64,000 bases of DNA, taken from the NCBI RefSeq assembly GCF_037126465.1, contig NC_088202.1, positions 127,052,123 through 127,116,122 on the forward strand, in the 5' to 3' direction. A model generated the notes under the pieces. It had not been told where the DNA came from, searched no databases, and saw only the letters and a program-made list of their open reading frames with translations. The position numbers and the translations under genes are program-made. Shown piece by piece: positions 61,756 to 64,000 of this stretch. Every line of letters starts with the position of its first letter. Position 1 is the stretch's first letter. Origin of the DNA: Ornithodoros turicata (taxonomy: Eukaryota; Arthropoda; Arachnida; Ixodida; Argasidae).

Positions 61756-62095
61756 GGGGGGGGGGGATATGTTTAATGTTAACAAAGAAGAAGAGGAATG
61801 AGGGAAAGGTCAGCCAGACAGGGTGTCGGCTTGCTATTCCCCAAGAAAAAAGAGTACCCAGGCGGGCACAGCCCGGTTCACAGGGCGACCAGTAGGTCGG
61901 TTTCAGCGAGGTAACGGAGGAGCAGTCTGGTGACTACGCACTGTCGGGCGCGCTGCACGGGGCCGAGTAAGGTCCGCAGCGTGAGGTGCATGCCAAGGTG
62001 TGTGAGCTGTTGTTCAAGTGCGGCTCTGGCTGAGGAGTAAAGGCGGCAGTGCAGGAGGAGGTGGGTAGTGTCCGCCACCACACTACATTCAAATT
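61756..62095 (-). mobile_element. LINE 3' fragment with the C terminus of ORF2
   Basis: Seen: on the minus strand 62081-61878 encodes the last part of a reverse transcriptase-type ORF2, including ADTTHLLLHCRLYSSARAAL with an upstream Cys (FECSVVADTT). This matches the Cys / His-x4-Cys region after the RT domain in non-LTR elements (D-T-x-H-L-L-x-H-C), followed by the usual basic/hydrophobic tail ending RYLAETDLL. Downstream is a short 3' UTR with GGAATAGCAAGCCGAC, CTGTCTGGCTGACC and TTAAACATAT, ending in an 11-base C run (G run at 61756-61766 on the plus strand). The element is 5'-truncated near an AT-rich stretch at 62095. It anchors the other tails listed below as the 3' ends of one LINE family, probably Jockey/R1/CR1-like; the clade is not certain. 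Confidence 0.75.
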
Positions 62096-62133
62096 TATTT
62101 ATTTATTTTAATGAATGCTAAATGATGCAAATG

Positions 62134-62538
62134 CTAATGAATGCAAATGAACGCTAAACATAGCCACCAACCGTCCAGATCCTTTCGAATACATTGCAGC
62201 AGGGCTGAAGGAATAAGCTCCAAAAGAGTGGTAAAGTTCACAAGGCCTCGTGTGATCCCAGATATCTTTGCGCCAGAAAATTGCAAATCAAACTCAAACA
62301 ACGCCTCGTGATCGGCTTTCTTGCAAAGCGTCGAGTATGAGCCGCAAATGCTGCGAAATAACCAACGTGCAACGCGCGAGATTTCGAAAACATCTAGATC
62401 CCGGTGAGTATGGATACACGATAGGCAAATGAGAATAAATTCGGCAATTTTCCTGGGCGAAACGGTTTCCGGCACTGGAGATACATCTTGATCCGCGCAG
62501 CGGCGAAAAATCTCATGATATCGTGCATACGTCCCAAT
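62134..62538 (-). CDS. Unrecognised 134-codon open frame with protein-like composition
   Basis: Seen: on the minus strand the frame runs from just after a TGA at 62541-62539 to a TAG at 62136-62134. There is no ATG near its start; GTG at 62475 is the first common alternative. The translation has a balanced, non-repetitive composition with several Cys, and predicts alternating hydrophobic and charged stretches such as ISRVARWLFRSICG, possibly helical. It lies immediately upstream of the LINE fragment that ends near 62095, on the same strand, and inside the proposed intron of the Ig-receptor gene. It could be a terminal exon, a remnant of a transposon or other inserted gene, or chance. I cannot assign a family. 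Confidence 0.27.
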   Translation of the reverse strand: MGTYARYHEIFRRCADQDVSPVPETVSPRKIAEFILICLSCIHTHRDLDVFEISRVARWLFRSICGSYSTLCKKADHEALFEFDLQFSGAKISGITRGLVNFTTLLELIPSALLQCIRKDLDGWWLCLAFICIH

Positions 62539-62748
62539 TCAGAGTGACGAAATAGCTTATAGAGCCAGTCGCGAATGTCTCCCGTCAGCATATAAATATC
62601 TATTCGCATAAGCATCATCACGAGAGCGTGTCGAGCCGTCGAAGCGAGAAAAAGCAACGCACCGAAACCCACGATTCTGATACCACTCTCGGCGCCACAT
62701 CGAAGTAACTGTCGTCGCTCGAGAGGCGTCGATGCTCACATATATTAC

Positions 62749-62854
62749 CTGCGCTTCTTACGTCGTACCTATTTTTCGATGGACTTCTAACACCCACACA
62801 GAACATACCAGAAAGGAAAATAAACGTGCAGGCGACGAAAAATTGAGTCCGCAT
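62749..62854 (-). CDS. Candidate signal-peptide exon, possibly exon 1 of the Ig-receptor gene
   Basis: Seen: on the minus strand an ATG at 62854 opens a 35-codon stretch beginning MRTQFFVACTFIFLSGMFC. It has one basic residue, a hydrophobic core of about 17 residues and a small/polar region (GVRSP) suiting signal peptidase, and ends at a strong donor (GCAG, then GTAATA). The last codon is split after base 1 (phase 1), exactly the phase needed by the Ig exon 36.4 kb downstream on the same strand; joining the two restores a Val codon. Family knowledge: a signal-peptide exon followed by a phase 1 intron is standard for Ig-superfamily genes. Caveats: the ATG context is weak (T at -3), and the same frame is open upstream to an ATG at 63097, which would bury the signal peptide unless transcription starts below it. 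It could instead begin another secreted protein or be chance. Confidence 0.42.
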
Positions 62855-63479
62855 CAAGAATGTAAATACATGGAGGCGGATGATCAAGCCGTTCTGACAG
62901 ATCGATGAATAAATGAGAAAAGCGCAGAGAGGCAGCGTTCGTGTCGTGTTCTCCGCTCTGCCCAAGGCTGAAAATCTTTCTGTCGTGCCGCTGATTTCGT
63001 GTTTGGCTTTTGCGCGACATCTTTGCGTTTCTCTTCGGGACTCTCTCGATTCGACGTCCCCCTTCGTTGACTTATGTGATGACAGGGGTACAATCAATAA
63101 GCTTCAGGATCTGCGTTCAAGAACCAAGACAATTTTGCCGCAAGCTTTAACCGTACATGTCTGATTTTTCGCGACTTCGAGGGGGTGGGGGTGGGGAGTT
63201 AACGCTGACTTCTGAGGAAGACACGATGTTCCGATTTGTTCATTTTTGAAAGTATACCGCTCAGATAATTTGTCAAAATACCTAAGGTAACATCCCATTT
63301 TCCAGGAAGTGCCCTTCTGTATTTACTTGTCAAATGTTTCAAGTGACGATCAATGCGATGAGTGATGATCACGCGTGATGTGAATTTCTTACGACGCTGT
63401 AAATGTTCAGATTACAGTAGATGAAAAAAAACTGTTCTGAGTCTGAGTAACTGTTGTTGTTCTTCAAGCTGCTGAAGAA
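62855..63479. other. Possible 5' region of the signal-peptide exon
   Basis: On the minus strand this would hold the 5' UTR or first intron and promoter. No TATA box or initiator can be assigned with confidence. The frame of the signal peptide stays open up to 63097. Confidence 0.3.
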
Positions 63480-63583
63480 CAACACTTTTGTATAAAACGC
63501 GATGTTATAATTTCCTCGGTCACTGAAGAGGCTTCAAACGGATTAAATATGGCGGTCATCGAAAAAGCCAGACAGCCTTCAGA

Positions 63584-63713
63584 TGACGCACCCTGGAAGT
63601 CGCTGAGAAGGCATGTTAGCTTAGCTCAATTGGTGGAGCCCTGGACCGGCAATCCAGAAGATGAGGGTTCGACTCCTACAGCTGGCTAACGTTTTCAGTG
63701 ACTTTCATCTTTC
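63584..63713 (+). mobile_element. 130 bp tRNA-containing repeat, copy 2
   Basis: Collinear with 56529-56658 without indels. The closing inverted repeat is at 63597-63609 and 63692-63704. This copy lacks the surroundings of copy 1, so the 130 bp core is the shared unit. Confidence 0.75.
63615..63687 (+). tRNA. tRNA-like cloverleaf, copy 2 (apparent anticodon GGC, C33)
   Basis: Same fold as 56560-56632. The anticodon arm is unchanged (CTGGA, CCGGCAA, TCCAG). The T arm is GAGGG with CCTAC, so one pair is lost, and the acceptor has two G-T pairs. The decay supports a repeat-borne pseudo-tRNA. Confidence 0.4.
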
Positions 63714-63714
63714 A

Positions 63715-63763
63715 GCGATCTACCGTTCATCGAGAGGTGTGTGGTTCGACTCCCGCCGCTGCA
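63715..63763 (+). repeat. Second tRNA-like fragment (box B only)
   Basis: GTGTGGTTCGACTCCCGCC is a good box B with a T-arm-like stem, preceded by ATCTACCGTTCATCGAGAGG. No box A or acceptor stem is visible. It follows the cloverleaf directly inside the same TIR element. Confidence 0.35.
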
Positions 63764-63947
63764 TGGATTTTTCGACGACCGCCATATTTAATCCGTTTGA
63801 CGCCTCTTCAATGAGAGAAGAAATTATTCTGACGTATTGTATTCAAAAGTGTGTCTTTTTACACCTTTCGAACGAGTTTTTCTTCCCCCTTTTTCCCTTC
63901 CCCCTTTTTTCCCTTCCCCCTTTGGTTAAAATTGTGTTTCAGAAGCA

Positions 63948-64000
63948 AGCCGTGCGCCGCAGTGGTCAGCGTGTCCCGGGTTTGAGCACTATACGTTGCA
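63948..64000 (+). mobile_element. Possible start of another tRNA-headed SINE, cut by window end
   Basis: AGCCGTGCGCCGCAGTGGTC and AGCGTGTCCCGGGTTTGAGC resemble a box A head. The sequence ends before a box B or body can be seen. Confidence 0.3.

Larger units (their letters stand above)
63480..63856. mobile_element. TIR element with about 88 bp arms enclosing the tRNA-containing repeat
   Basis: The left arm 63480-63566 (CACTGAAGAGGCTTCAAACG, GATTAAATATGGCGGTCATC) and right arm 63767-63856 (GACGACCGCCATATTTAATC, CGCCTCTTCAATGAG) are inverted copies with a few mismatches. The interior holds the 130 bp repeat plus a second box-B-like site. A GTTGTTCTTCA/TGAAGAACAAC hairpin (63456-63483) adjoins the left arm. 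Confidence 0.72.

Overview
This is eukaryotic nuclear DNA, about 64 kb, almost entirely non-coding and dense in transposon debris. The repeats point to a chelicerate, most likely an ixodid tick. They include a tRNA-headed SINE with a GTCGGCACAGTTCCC / AAGTCGGCCCAGGACGC body like the Ruka-type SINEs known from ticks, LINE 3' ends finishing in AATAAACATAT plus a C run, and many short inverted-repeat elements. There are no operons, ribosome binding sites, rRNA genes, CRISPR arrays or bacterial-style coding density. The species call is inference.

One exon is firmly recognisable: 26201-26335 on the minus strand, encoding the start of the first immunoglobulin domain of a nephrin / Sticks-and-stones / Hibris-type adhesion protein, with clean splice sites and phase 1 at both ends. 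A second minus-strand exon, 62749-62854, would encode a signal peptide and also ends in phase 1. The two could be joined in frame across a 36.4 kb intron, so most of the window may be the first intron and 5' region of one long adhesion-receptor gene. Later exons would lie to the left of, or beyond, the window. Two other possible coding segments are weaker: a plus-strand exon at 5558-5695 and a 134-codon minus-strand frame at 62134-62538. A degraded frame lies near 43690-43885.

Layout. 1-2.7 kb: LINE 3' end, Tigger-like terminus, and an 813 bp hAT element with a nested LINE tail. 3.9-4.4 kb: hAT-type MITE with a perfect 8 bp target duplication; its sister copy is at 24.4-24.8 kb in opposite orientation. 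6.2-6.7 kb: TIR element holding a 31 bp-stem hairpin. 7.5-9.9 kb: two opposed copies of a long-arm family, carrying a truncated retroposon and a SINE, each with target duplications. 10.8-11.7 kb: small TIR element, TTAA-flanked MITE and a retroposon tail. 12.6 kb: truncated retroposon with an 11 bp duplication. 16.8, 20.3 and 21.0 kb: small palindromes. 28.5 kb: SINE. 30.6-31.5 kb: second TTAA MITE beside a foldback. 32.6-33.2 kb: SINE beside a split TIR element. 33.2-44.3 kb: nothing strong. 44.3 and 51.4 kb: SINEs. 46.6 kb: LINE tail. 54.4-55.2 kb: 788 bp foldback. 56.5 and 63.6 kb: two copies of a 130 bp unit containing a complete tRNA-like cloverleaf. 61.8-62.1 kb: LINE 3' end with a recognisable ORF2 C terminus.

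All alignments here were made by eye, so identities and boundaries are approximate except where a target duplication or splice site fixes them. Long open frames other than those listed look like chance or low-complexity frames.
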